Origin: Paenibacillus sp. cl123
Lineage (GTDB): Bacteria; Bacillota; Bacilli; Paenibacillales; NBRC-103111
DNA: 40,091 nt
Reading direction: 5' to 3'
Assembly: GCF_900101595.1 (NCBI RefSeq)
Contig: NZ_FMYY01000014.1
Coordinates: 1-40,091, forward strand
Shown here: piece after piece, positions 31,533 through 38,804 of the stretch
Layout: each line of letters begins with the position of its first letter
Position numbering within the stretch: the stretch's first letter is position 1
Position numbers and translations under genes: made by a program
The notes under the pieces: model-generated
Seen by the model: the letters and a program-made list of their open reading frames with translations, nothing else
The model's database searches: none
What the model was told of the DNA's origin: nothing

Positions 31533-32873
31533 ATGCAGCGCATTTCTTTCAACAGCACTTTGACGATCGGACTGATGTTATTCGCCCTGTTCTTCGGAGC
31601 GGGAAACCTCGTATTCCCGGCGATGATGGGCCAACACGCAGGCGATCAATACTGGCAGGCCAATCTCGGCTTTCTGATCACGGGCGTCGGCCTGCCTTTA
31701 CTTGGGACGCTCGCTCTCGGATTTTCCGGATCGAAAAGCTTGCTTGCCTTGACCAGTCGCGTACATCCCTGGTTTGCCTTCGGCTATACCACCTTGCTTT
31801 ACTTAACGATCGGACCTTTGTTTGCCATGCCAAGAACCGGCAGCGTGGCGTACGAAATCGGGATTAAACCGTATATCGAAGCGGGGTATGGTCCGTTAGG
31901 CTTGGCCATCTCCACCGTCTTATTTTTCGGAGTGACCTTGCTGCTTGCCATTAACCCGGCCAAAATGGTTGATATTGTAGGCCGTATCCTGACGCCGCTG
32001 CTGATCACCTGCATCGCCCTGTTGGCCATCGCGTCCCTTATGGCGCCTCTCGGCCAGCCTCAAGCGCCGGAAGGGGGTTATGTCTTCCAAGCTTTCTTTA
32101 ACGGCTTCCAGGAGGGGTATCTGACGATGGATGCGCTGGCGGCGTTCGTATTCGGCATTATCGTCGTAGACGCTATCCGGGCCAAAGGGGTCAGCGCACG
32201 CAAAGGCATGCTGACCGTCTGCTTCCAGGCGGCAATGATTGCAGCGGCTATGCTCGCCCTGATCTACACCTCCCTGACTTATATCGGAGCAAGCAGCGTA
32301 TCAGCCTTCGGGATGTTGGCCAATGGCGGCACGGTGCTGAACCTGGTGACCAGCCATTATTTCGGCACGTTCGGAGGATTTGTACTCGGCCTTATCGTGC
32401 TGCTTGCCTGTCTGACCACAAGCATCGGCCTGACCGCCGCCTGCAGCAGCTATTTTCACCAGATCATGCCAAGCCTGTCGTATAAAAGCATTTGCGTCGT
32501 CCTGAGCGTGGTCAGCGCCCTGCTGGCCAATATCGGACTAGAGCAATTGATTCACTTTTCCGTGCCCGTTCTGACGATCCTCTACCCGCTGGCTATCGTG
32601 CTCATCTTGCTGACATTTCTGCATCATGGGTTTAAAGGCAAACGCGCCGTTTACGCGGTCAGTCTGCTGCTGACCTTTCTCGTCAGCTTGGTCGACGGCC
32701 TTGAAGATACGCCGCTCGGTATTCATCAGCTCCACGATTTCTTCAACCGGCACTTGCCGTTGTATAGCATTGGCCTGGGCTGGCTGATTCCGGCCTGCGC
32801 GGGCATGCTGATAGGACTGCTGCTGCCGGAACGGCAGGCAGAACAACCCTCATCCAGTCCCGTGGAGGACTGA
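31533..32873 (+). CDS. brnQ: Branched-chain amino acid carrier BrnQ
   Basis: LIVCS-family secondary transporter of 446 residues that takes up Leu, Ile and Val with Na+ or H+. The N-terminal signature LMLFALFFGAGNLVFPAMMGQ is unmistakable, followed by about twelve spans including LYLTIGPLFAMPRTGSVAYE and MDALAAFVFGIIVVDAIRAKG. Complete and of normal length. ATG at 31533 with GGGAGAG seven bases upstream. It is monocistronic and convergent with the acetyltransferase gene; 65 bp separate the two stops. Confidence 0.95.
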   Translation: MQRISFNSTLTIGLMLFALFFGAGNLVFPAMMGQHAGDQYWQANLGFLITGVGLPLLGTLALGFSGSKSLLALTSRVHPWFAFGYTTLLYLTIGPLFAMPRTGSVAYEIGIKPYIEAGYGPLGLAISTVLFFGVTLLLAINPAKMVDIVGRILTPLLITCIALLAIASLMAPLGQPQAPEGGYVFQAFFNGFQEGYLTMDALAAFVFGIIVVDAIRAKGVSARKGMLTVCFQAAMIAAAMLALIYTSLTYIGASSVSAFGMLANGGTVLNLVTSHYFGTFGGFVLGLIVLLACLTTSIGLTAACSSYFHQIMPSLSYKSICVVLSVVSALLANIGLEQLIHFSVPVLTILYPLAIVLILLTFLHHGFKGKRAVYAVSLLLTFLVSLVDGLEDTPLGIHQLHDFFNRHLPLYSIGLGWLIPACAGMLIGLLLPERQAEQPSSSPVED

Positions 32874-32938
32874 AGCCGTGGGCTAGCCGCCTGAAACGAG
32901 CCGAAGAACGGGTGAGGAAGTCGCCGGCTTAGCGGACC

Positions 32939-33730
32939 TTATTGCCTACCAGTTCTCCTGTACTCCTCATCCCTATCCAAGGGATCATTATCCGAGAACA
33001 GATCCGGATTGTCCTTCAGCATGTCCGTTACGATCTCCGCCACCTTGGCCGCATCGCACACCCTTACGACGGCATCGCCAAGCCGCCCTTTATGCATCGC
33101 GCCCGTCTGTTCCAGGATGCCATCTATTTTCCAAAAATGCTCCGACCATGACAGTCCGCAATGTCTGCGGGAAGGGACCGGGATTTCTGTCCCATCAGGC
33201 AAAACCGTGTACAGCATCTCATGGTCATCCGTTAACCTTCCCGGTATGTCCGCCCACTCCTCGACCCCATGAATAAAGGTATTGCGCCGCAAATCGACCC
33301 CAACCAGCAATATCGTCGCCTTGCGGTCGAGCAGCTTCCCCCAAGCGGAACCTCTGGCGCATGGCGTATCGAACTGATGATCGCCGCCGGTGAACGCTGC
33401 AGCATCCCGGCCCAAGGCCGCCACCGAATGCGTGGGGTGCAGCGAACGCACTACGCCAGGCCGCCCGCGGAACAGTTCGGGTAATATCCCTACGCAGGAA
33501 GGCGAATGTTCCACGTAGAACCTCGGATTGTCCGCCTTAATATAGGACCATGTATGCGTGGGCAATACCAGCAGCCCCTCTTTCATATACTCCGCAAACG
33601 CATCCAGGACCGTATCCGCGCCGCCCTCGACCGGCCCCATGCTTTTCATGGAAGAATGCACGAGCAACGTTCCTTTGCCGTCTATGCCCAGCTGCTCTAA
33701 TTGCATGATTAAATGCTCTTTGGTGTACAT
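32939..33730 (-). CDS. AAC(3)-family aminoglycoside N-acetyltransferase
   Basis: Acetyl-CoA-dependent enzyme of the AAC(3)/YokD/FrbF family, 263 residues. Typical blocks: GTLLVHSSMKSMGPVEGGAD, LVLPTHTWSY, GILPELFRGRPGVVRSLHPTHSVAALG with the conserved His, SAWGKLLDRKATILLVGVD, and NTFIHGVEEWADIPGR. Members of the family modify gentamicin-type antibiotics, but many chromosomal ones act on other amines. ATG at 33730, AGAGGGGAG seven bases upstream. It stands alone. With the ANT(4')-like gene 16 kb away it is the second aminoglycoside-modifying homologue in this window; the two are not linked as a resistance cassette. Confidence 0.9.
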   Translation of the reverse strand: MYTKEHLIMQLEQLGIDGKGTLLVHSSMKSMGPVEGGADTVLDAFAEYMKEGLLVLPTHTWSYIKADNPRFYVEHSPSCVGILPELFRGRPGVVRSLHPTHSVAALGRDAAAFTGGDHQFDTPCARGSAWGKLLDRKATILLVGVDLRRNTFIHGVEEWADIPGRLTDDHEMLYTVLPDGTEIPVPSRRHCGLSWSEHFWKIDGILEQTGAMHKGRLGDAVVRVCDAAKVAEIVTDMLKDNPDLFSDNDPLDRDEEYRRTGRQ

Positions 33731-33890
33731 GTATGTTCTCCCCTCTAAGAGTTCTAAAGCTACTGTATCATACGAGTGGAGTTATGGGGTACGCGTTTAT
33801 AAGTCTCCTTTGCCCGCTTCGGCTCACGTCCAAGTTAACCAATCAATTTCCAATAGTACTGTCTCAAGGGGAGGTTGGAGCGGATGGCAA

Positions 33891-33931
33891 ATTAAAACCG
33901 GTTATCGCGGACAAGTTCCACGGTAACCGGT
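33891..33931 (-). terminator. Terminator of the alditol oxidase gene
   Basis: On the minus strand ACCGGTTA...TAACCGGT followed by TTTTAATTT, starting 14 bases after the oxidase stop. Confidence 0.75.
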
Positions 33932-33944
33932 GTCAGGGCAACAC

Positions 33945-35198
33945 TTACTTGAAATACCGATCCAGGAACGAGTTGCGGAACTTTCCCTGCGGATCGCAGC
34001 TGGCTGCGAGGTTTTGGAAATCACGGTGCTTCTCATAGAGCGACTTCACTCGTTCGGGAGCCATCGTGAACAGCTTACTCCAGTGCGGACGCGCCTCATA
34101 GGGCTCGAGCGCCGCTTCGATGAGCGGTAGCACGCGCTCGACCGCCTCACTGTGCGGCTTCCATGTAAAATGAATGCCGATGGAGTCCCGGCCGTAGTTC
34201 GGACTCATCCACAGCTGGTCGGCGGCAATGGAGCGCACCTCCGAAATATAGAGATGCGGAGCGATATGCTCCTCCAACTGGAAAATCGCCTCTAGCGCAG
34301 CATACGCATGGTTTCGCGGCACAAAGTATTCGCTTTGCAGCTCCTCTCCCGCGCTCGGAGTAAACGCCATCCGGAAATGCGGCAGCCGCTCGTGCCAAGG
34401 TCCTCTTTTTCCCAGCTGCTCGCTGCATGGCTCCGCAGAAATGCCCGGCACGGGATGCAGCGGCACAGCAGCCCTCGTCGCCCCGTAAAACTCGTCTCGG
34501 ACGAACGCTTCATCCGTACTTGCGATTTGTTTCAACCAAACCTGGGTGAATCGGCGGCCGGTCCAATCGGTAAACAGGCTGACGCTGTACGCGCTTGAGA
34601 AAACATCGTCGATATGGCCTTCCAGCCGGGATAAAGGCAGACTTTCAAACACCAGCTGGCTGATATCAAAGCTCGGCACGATGTCGAGCGTCAGCTTCGA
34701 TACGATGCCTAACGCTCCAAGATTGACGATGGCTCCATCCGCTTCCGGCTGTTCGCCGCGCGTATAAACGACCGCTTCCCCGCTCGCCGTCACCATCTCA
34801 ACGGAGCGTACTACGGTAGCCAGGTTGCCGTTCCGGTCCCCCGAGCCATGCGTACCCGTTGCACATGCGCCGGCAATCGTAATATGCGGAAGAGAAGCCA
34901 GATTATGCAGCGCATAGCGGTTGGCATGCAGATAACCGGCCAATTCTCCGTACCGAATGCCGCCTTCTACGGTGACGGTGCCGCGAGAGGGGTCAAGCTC
35001 CAACACTCGATTCATCTTCCCTAGCGAAATCAGACCGCCGGACGTATCGGCGATGCTATTGAACGAATGGCGCGAACCAAGCGCTTTGACTTTATGTTGT
35101 GCCGCCACCCATTCCTGGAGCTGCTCCATTCGCTCTGGCTCGAAGAGCTCTGCGGCGCTGTATGTATAATTCCCCGCCCAATTCCGTAATTTTTGCAT
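33945..35198 (-). CDS. Alditol oxidase (xylitol/sorbitol oxidase type)
   Basis: FAD enzyme of the VAO family, 417 residues, closely resembling Streptomyces alditol oxidase AldO along its length: NWAGNYTY start, GSRHSFNSIAD, whose His matches the residue that binds FAD covalently in AldO, YALHNLASLPHITIAGACATGTHGSG, VSLFTDWTGRRFTQVWLK, HPVPGISAEPCSEQLG, GPWHERLPHFRMAFTPSAG and the C-terminal PHWSKLF. It would oxidise sugar alcohols at C1 with O2, giving H2O2. I start at ATG 35198, which has GGAG eleven bases upstream; the in-frame GTG at 35210 is possible. It stands alone. L-gulono-lactone oxidase is the less likely alternative. Confidence 0.88.
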   Translation of the reverse strand: MQKLRNWAGNYTYSAAELFEPERMEQLQEWVAAQHKVKALGSRHSFNSIADTSGGLISLGKMNRVLELDPSRGTVTVEGGIRYGELAGYLHANRYALHNLASLPHITIAGACATGTHGSGDRNGNLATVVRSVEMVTASGEAVVYTRGEQPEADGAIVNLGALGIVSKLTLDIVPSFDISQLVFESLPLSRLEGHIDDVFSSAYSVSLFTDWTGRRFTQVWLKQIASTDEAFVRDEFYGATRAAVPLHPVPGISAEPCSEQLGKRGPWHERLPHFRMAFTPSAGEELQSEYFVPRNHAYAALEAIFQLEEHIAPHLYISEVRSIAADQLWMSPNYGRDSIGIHFTWKPHSEAVERVLPLIEAALEPYEARPHWSKLFTMAPERVKSLYEKHRDFQNLAASCDPQGKFRNSFLDRYFK

Positions 35199-35425
35199 CG
35201 TACTCTTCACTCCATTCCACGCTTTCCGCGGCTTCCGGCACTAACCATTTTTACAGCAGATTCCCTATCCTATTTATTTTTGTATCTTCCTATTCTATAC
35301 CGACATCCGCGGAGCGTAAAGGAGCCAGCCCTATTGGAAATAAGGACGTTATTCCCGCCGCTGAATCTGTTTGGCCAGGCCGATATTCATGAGCTGAGAC
35401 ATGGTAAACCAAACCGAGAACGAAG

Positions 35426-35776
35426 TTTGGACAGACGGTCTACAAAATAAACGGCAAAGTGATTTTGCTCATCTCTCTGCTGCTCGGACTCCTTGCTTGG
35501 CAGCTGGTCCCGATGACGACCGCAAGCGCTGTGTTTGCTGGTCCGATAGCCACGTTCCAGGTATTTCTGGCGGAGCTTTCGGACGGACTGTATTTCAGAA
35601 TAGAAATCGTTACTCTTGGCATCGTCATTATCGGGGTTATTGGATTTATACTGGATAAAACATTACTCTACATGGAAATAAAGCTGGCGGGAGGGCAGCA
35701 CCGGCCGGCTGTCCCGACAGATCGAAAACGTCCTTACCAACCGGATCGGGTGGATAAGGACGTTTTTGTCGTATAG
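35426..35776 (+). pseudogene. SsuC/TauC-type ABC permease with the core deleted
   Basis: The first part, VILLISLLLGLLAWQLVPM then FAGPIATFQVFLAELSDG, matches the opening span and pre-core segment of nitrate/sulfonate/taurine-type permeases. It then runs straight into IEIVTLGIVIIGVIGFILDK...LYMEIKL, which is the last span of such permeases. The whole BPD_transp_1 core with the EAA loop, about 130 residues, is missing. The frame has lost its normal stop and reads through the terminator below. Frame breaks upstream (35330-35430) may be further remains. The gene cannot make a working permease. Confidence 0.65.
35727..35767 (+). terminator. Terminator after the deleted permease
   Basis: AACGTCCTTA...TAAGGACGTT followed by T's. 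It lies inside the read-through end of the permease remnant frame, confirming that the true gene end lay before it. Confidence 0.8.
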
Positions 35777-35788
35777 TCGTGCGGTCTG

Positions 35789-36682
35789 CTAGGCATGGTG
35801 CCAATCTTCCCATTCATCGGCAGACAAATATCGCACATTCGCTTTAACCTTGCGCCTTGCCGCTTGGCCGTCGAAAGCGGCCCCTCCCAGAAGAAACCGT
35901 AATTGCGGGTTATGCCGTGCGGCTGTTTCAATCCACTCCATAAGCTTGTCTATATAACGAGTGTCCGTAACGGAAATGGCGACAAACGAGATATTCTGAC
36001 CTCCGATAATCGCTTCCAGGTCCTGAAATGGCGTGTCGGGACCCGCATACAAGACATTCACGCCCCGTTTGCGCAGGAAAAGGCTGAACGACAACAGTCC
36101 GAGATGATGACGCTCTCCTTCCGGGCAAAAAGCCAGCACTGCCGGCAGATCCGGATCGACGGGATATACCCGATACAAGGCTGACAATCGCCGCATGATC
36201 GTCTCCGAAGCGAAATGCTCCTGAACGACGGCAATTTTGCCCGCCTCCCACTCCGCTCCGATCCGATATAGAACAGGAACGAGTATGCATCGAAACGTTT
36301 CCTCGAAGTCGTACAGGGCAAACGCCAGATCTATTGTTTTATCCGCTTGCAGGGCATTGAAGCTTATTAGATCGGTGTATAGCTTGTCGACCAGACCGTC
36401 ATACGACCGGCCGGATATCGGCCGCTTGGGAGCCTGCTCCTGGTCCGGTTCCGCAGGGACAGACTCGCTTTGCTGCAGCAGCCTCGCCGCTTCGCTGATT
36501 TTCAAGCCGTTTTTTTGGATCTGGTCTTTAAGAAAGCTGAGCTTGGCAAGATCCTCCTCGCTTAACAGGCGATGTCCGCCGCTGCTTCGGTTGGGTGAGA
36601 TGACCCCGTAACGGTTCTCCCAGGCACGGATCGTGACCACAGGGATCCCCAGCAGCTCGGAAGCCCTCTTCATGCTGTACAT
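35789..36682 (-). CDS. CarH/LitR-like MerR regulator with B12-binding (light-sensor) domain
   Basis: Regulator of 297 residues in three parts: a MerR helix-turn-helix (YSMKRASELLGIPVVTIRAWENRYG...GGHRLLSEEDL, residues 1-65), a four-helix B12-cap, and a Rossmann-type B12-binding domain. It has the W-x9-EH motif of light-sensing CarH proteins (WEAGKIAVVQEH) and the E-x-H-x-x-G cobalt-ligand motif (ERHHLG). In CarH, adenosylcobalamin in the dark makes a DNA-binding tetramer, and light breaks it. ATG at 36682; AGGAGG lies 13 bases upstream, a long spacing, with GGAG closer. It is divergent from a chemoreceptor gene and should control that promoter. Nearby carotenoid genes, the usual targets, are absent here. 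Confidence 0.85.
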   Translation of the reverse strand: MYSMKRASELLGIPVVTIRAWENRYGVISPNRSSGGHRLLSEEDLAKLSFLKDQIQKNGLKISEAARLLQQSESVPAEPDQEQAPKRPISGRSYDGLVDKLYTDLISFNALQADKTIDLAFALYDFEETFRCILVPVLYRIGAEWEAGKIAVVQEHFASETIMRRLSALYRVYPVDPDLPAVLAFCPEGERHHLGLLSFSLFLRKRGVNVLYAGPDTPFQDLEAIIGGQNISFVAISVTDTRYIDKLMEWIETAARHNPQLRFLLGGAAFDGQAARRKVKANVRYLSADEWEDWHHA

Positions 36683-36706
36683 ACGTCGATCCACTCCTCC
36701 TTTGTA

Positions 36707-36714
36707 ATTATACA
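36707..36714 (-). promoter_or_regulatory. Candidate -10 and operator element of the CarH-like gene
   Basis: On the minus strand TGTATAAT gives a perfect -10 (36707-36712) about 10 bases before AGGAGG. The same bases on the plus strand read TATACA (36709-36714), one copy of the repeated element discussed for this promoter region. No good -35 is present, as is often the case for controlled promoters. Confidence 0.4.
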
Positions 36715-36782
36715 TAATCGATACAAAATGAGGAGGGTTATGCCGAAATTTTATTCGTTATACGCCGTTTTTAAACATTCTC

Positions 36783-36811
36783 TTGTGATTTATGTATAGA
36801 TTTTGTATAAT
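36783..36811 (+). promoter_or_regulatory. Promoter of the PAS chemoreceptor gene
   Basis: TTGTGA (36783-36788), 17-base spacer, TATAAT (36806-36811). TATACA-type elements overlap it on both strands, so a bound CarH-like tetramer would block it. Confidence 0.7.
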
Positions 36812-36833
36812 TTTTACTAAAAACCTATACATA
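36791..36833. promoter_or_regulatory. Inverted repeat around the chemoreceptor promoter
   Basis: TATGTATAG (36791-36799) and CTATACATA (36825-36833) are a perfect 9-bp inverted repeat flanking the -10 box; TTGTATAA between them is a third copy of the same core on the minus strand. All contain TATACA, fitting the TnTACA core I recall for CarH operators. Confidence 0.55.
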
Positions 36834-36851
36834 GTTGAGGAGCTTGTTCTT

Positions 36852-37784
36852 ATGAACATAGAAGAAGCCAAGGTTTTGAAAGAGCATCAAGGAGAGAAGC
36901 ATCTTCTTGCCGTCGTGTCGGCCATTCAAGGCTCCCTTGCCATGATCGAATTTGATATGGAGGGTTGCGTGCTTAACGCCAACGATAACTTCGCACGATC
37001 CTTTGGCTATCCGTCATCCGGCATGCAGGGAATGTCCCATGCCTCTTTCTGCACGCCTGAATTTCGAAACAGCCCTCAATACGCAGAGCTATGGGACGGG
37101 CTGCGCCAAGGCAGGACGTTTCAGAACAAAATCCAAAGGGTTCGAAAGGACGGCAGTCTCATTTGGCTTGAAGCAACCTATATGCCGATTATCGGGGAGG
37201 ACGGGTTCCCTTCTTCCGTACTCAAGATCGCGGCCAACATCGACGAACGTGAACAGACGGCTTCCCGATTGACCAGTGACCTTCTGCAAATTTCCCATGA
37301 GCTGCTAAGTCACGCCCGGGAAGGCATGGCCCGCAGCACGGAAACCCAGGCAGCTGTCGGCAATGTCGTATCGAGCTCCGAAGACAATATGGCCGTACTG
37401 CTTCAGTTGGAAAGCCAGTCCGAATCCATACGCGGGATCGTCCGGTCAATTAAAGAAGTTGCCGAGCAGACGAACCTTCTTGCCCTTAACGCGGCTATTG
37501 AGGCTGCCCACGCGAAGGAGCACGGCCTCGGGTTCGGGGTTATTGCAAGCGAGGTTCGCAAGCTGGCCGCCCAAGTCGAACAAGCAACCAGGGAAGCGAC
37601 CGAATATGTGAAGGAGATCTCGACCCGCATCCGGGAAGTAGAGAGCAGCACGAAAAATTCCCGCATGCTTGCCGCCGAAAGCCAGATCCGGCTCCAGCAA
37701 GCCATCAACGCATTCCAGGTAGTGGAGGATACTGCCCATAAGCTCGACGGAAAGGCGAATCAAATTAAGCTGATCCTGGAATAA
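36852..37784 (+). CDS. Soluble PAS-domain methyl-accepting chemotaxis protein
   Basis: Cytoplasmic chemoreceptor of 310 residues without membrane spans. Residues about 20-135 form a PAS domain ([44 protein letters not shown]). Residues 140-310 are a shortened MCP signalling domain with the hairpin tip [40 protein letters not shown], which contacts CheA/CheW. The tip deviates slightly from the common EAARAGE..GRGFAVVA form. ATG at 36852 with GAGGAG nine bases upstream. It is divergent from the CarH-like regulator, so its expression, and perhaps its signal, could depend on light or B12. No other che genes are in the window. Confidence 0.9.
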   Translation: MNIEEAKVLKEHQGEKHLLAVVSAIQGSLAMIEFDMEGCVLNANDNFARSFGYPSSGMQGMSHASFCTPEFRNSPQYAELWDGLRQGRTFQNKIQRVRKDGSLIWLEATYMPIIGEDGFPSSVLKIAANIDEREQTASRLTSDLLQISHELLSHAREGMARSTETQAAVGNVVSSSEDNMAVLLQLESQSESIRGIVRSIKEVAEQTNLLALNAAIEAAHAKEHGLGFGVIASEVRKLAAQVEQATREATEYVKEISTRIREVESSTKNSRMLAAESQIRLQQAINAFQVVEDTAHKLDGKANQIKLILE

Positions 37785-37954
37785 AGATTGAGGACGACTA
37801 GGGCGGCAGAGGAAGTCATAAGCTTCAGGACTGCGGATTCGATATACAAGCAAAAAGCGCTGGCCCTCCTCGTCCGGCAGCCTCAGCTATGATTCGCTTG
37901 GCGTCCCTCCGCTTGGCGAGCAGAATCGGCCAATCGCATTGTTGATCTTACGCA

Positions 37955-38539
37955 TTAGCAATCGTGCCGAAGCTTCTTCCACTTCTCCTTCAAGGCCCGC
38001 AAATCTTCAACGAAAAGCCTGTGCAGATTGGGACGTCTCCTTACGGCAAGCGGATGATAGGTGAAGCTGATCGGTATACCTTGAAATTCATGCCAGGCGC
38101 CTCTCAATTCCTTGACACTTGCGCTCTCCTTATCCGGAAATAGAGCCTCGGCCACGACATTGCCGAATCCAAACAACACAAGCGGCTGCTTCTGAACAAG
38201 CTGCAGCTGCAAGTGAGGCAAACATGCCGCTCTTGCCACAGGCTTGTTGTAGGCGCGAACCGGCCGGCATTTCAGCAAATAGCTCACATACACATCGTCT
38301 ACGGCAATCCCCGCTTCCCTCATACCAATTTGGAGTGTTTCGCGTGTACCGCACAAAAATGAATTTCCTTCCCGGTCCTCCCTTGCGCCGGGATTATCCA
38401 GAATCATCATTAGCGGGGCTCCCGGGTTTCCTTCCCCCCAGACGACGCGGGTCCGCTGTCCGGACAATTCGCAAAGCTCGCAATGCTCCGCTCCTTCGGG
38501 GGCCTGTTCCTCAGGCAAAATGACAAAGGGATGGTCCAT
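37955..38539 (-). CDS. Uracil-DNA glycosylase-family protein with variant active-site motif
   Basis: Protein of 194 residues of the UDG fold. It carries a likely iron-sulfur cluster set as in family 4/5 enzymes: CELC near the N-terminus, then KCRP and, 14 residues on, ACLPHL. Motif 1, normally GEAPG in family 4, reads ILDNPGAREDREG here; motif 2 is TYHPLAVRRRP with the catalytic-loop His. It should bind DNA and may excise uracil or another damaged base. ATG at 38539 is used although AAGGAG is 15 bases upstream; an in-frame TTG at 38602 has no ribosome site. It is convergent with the chemoreceptor gene. The ~200 bp upstream contain no gene. Confidence 0.82.
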   Translation of the reverse strand: MDHPFVILPEEQAPEGAEHCELCELSGQRTRVVWGEGNPGAPLMMILDNPGAREDREGNSFLCGTRETLQIGMREAGIAVDDVYVSYLLKCRPVRAYNKPVARAACLPHLQLQLVQKQPLVLFGFGNVVAEALFPDKESASVKELRGAWHEFQGIPISFTYHPLAVRRRPNLHRLFVEDLRALKEKWKKLRHDC

Positions 38540-38746
38540 TTCCGCGTCATGCAGCTCCTTCCTCTTGTACGCAATGATTCCATTATGCCCATTGGCATGC
38601 AAAAATTTGCCCTATGGCGCACAAACACTGTCGCCGCTCCGTTATGTCTGTTTATCCAGCCTACGGGAGGGATTCGCCTTGCTGCTGCGTTGCAAAGCGT
38701 AATATGCATCGAACGATGCGAACTTTACCGTTCCTCTTGCGGCATC

Positions 38747-38770
38747 AAAAAAAGCCGCCAAAGCGGCGGC
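38747..38770 (-). terminator. Terminator of the SLH-protein gene
   Basis: On the minus strand GCCGCC-gcttt-GGCGGC followed by seven T's, 35 bp after the stop codon. Confidence 0.9.
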
Positions 38771-38804
38771 ATGTCTATACCGAACTATGATCTATAGGAG
38801 ACCG

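Noticed and set aside
33860..33895. AAGGGGAGG followed by ATG GCA AAT TAA between the acetyltransferase and alditol oxidase genes
   Set aside because: A 3-codon frame is not a credible gene, and the bases are part of the promoter and terminator region.
37446..37853. Minus-strand frame with RFLLVYRIRSPEAYDFLCRP near 37800
   Set aside because: The piece looks somewhat protein-like, but most of the frame is antisense to the chemoreceptor gene and there is no start signal; the 170-bp gap after that gene is otherwise empty.
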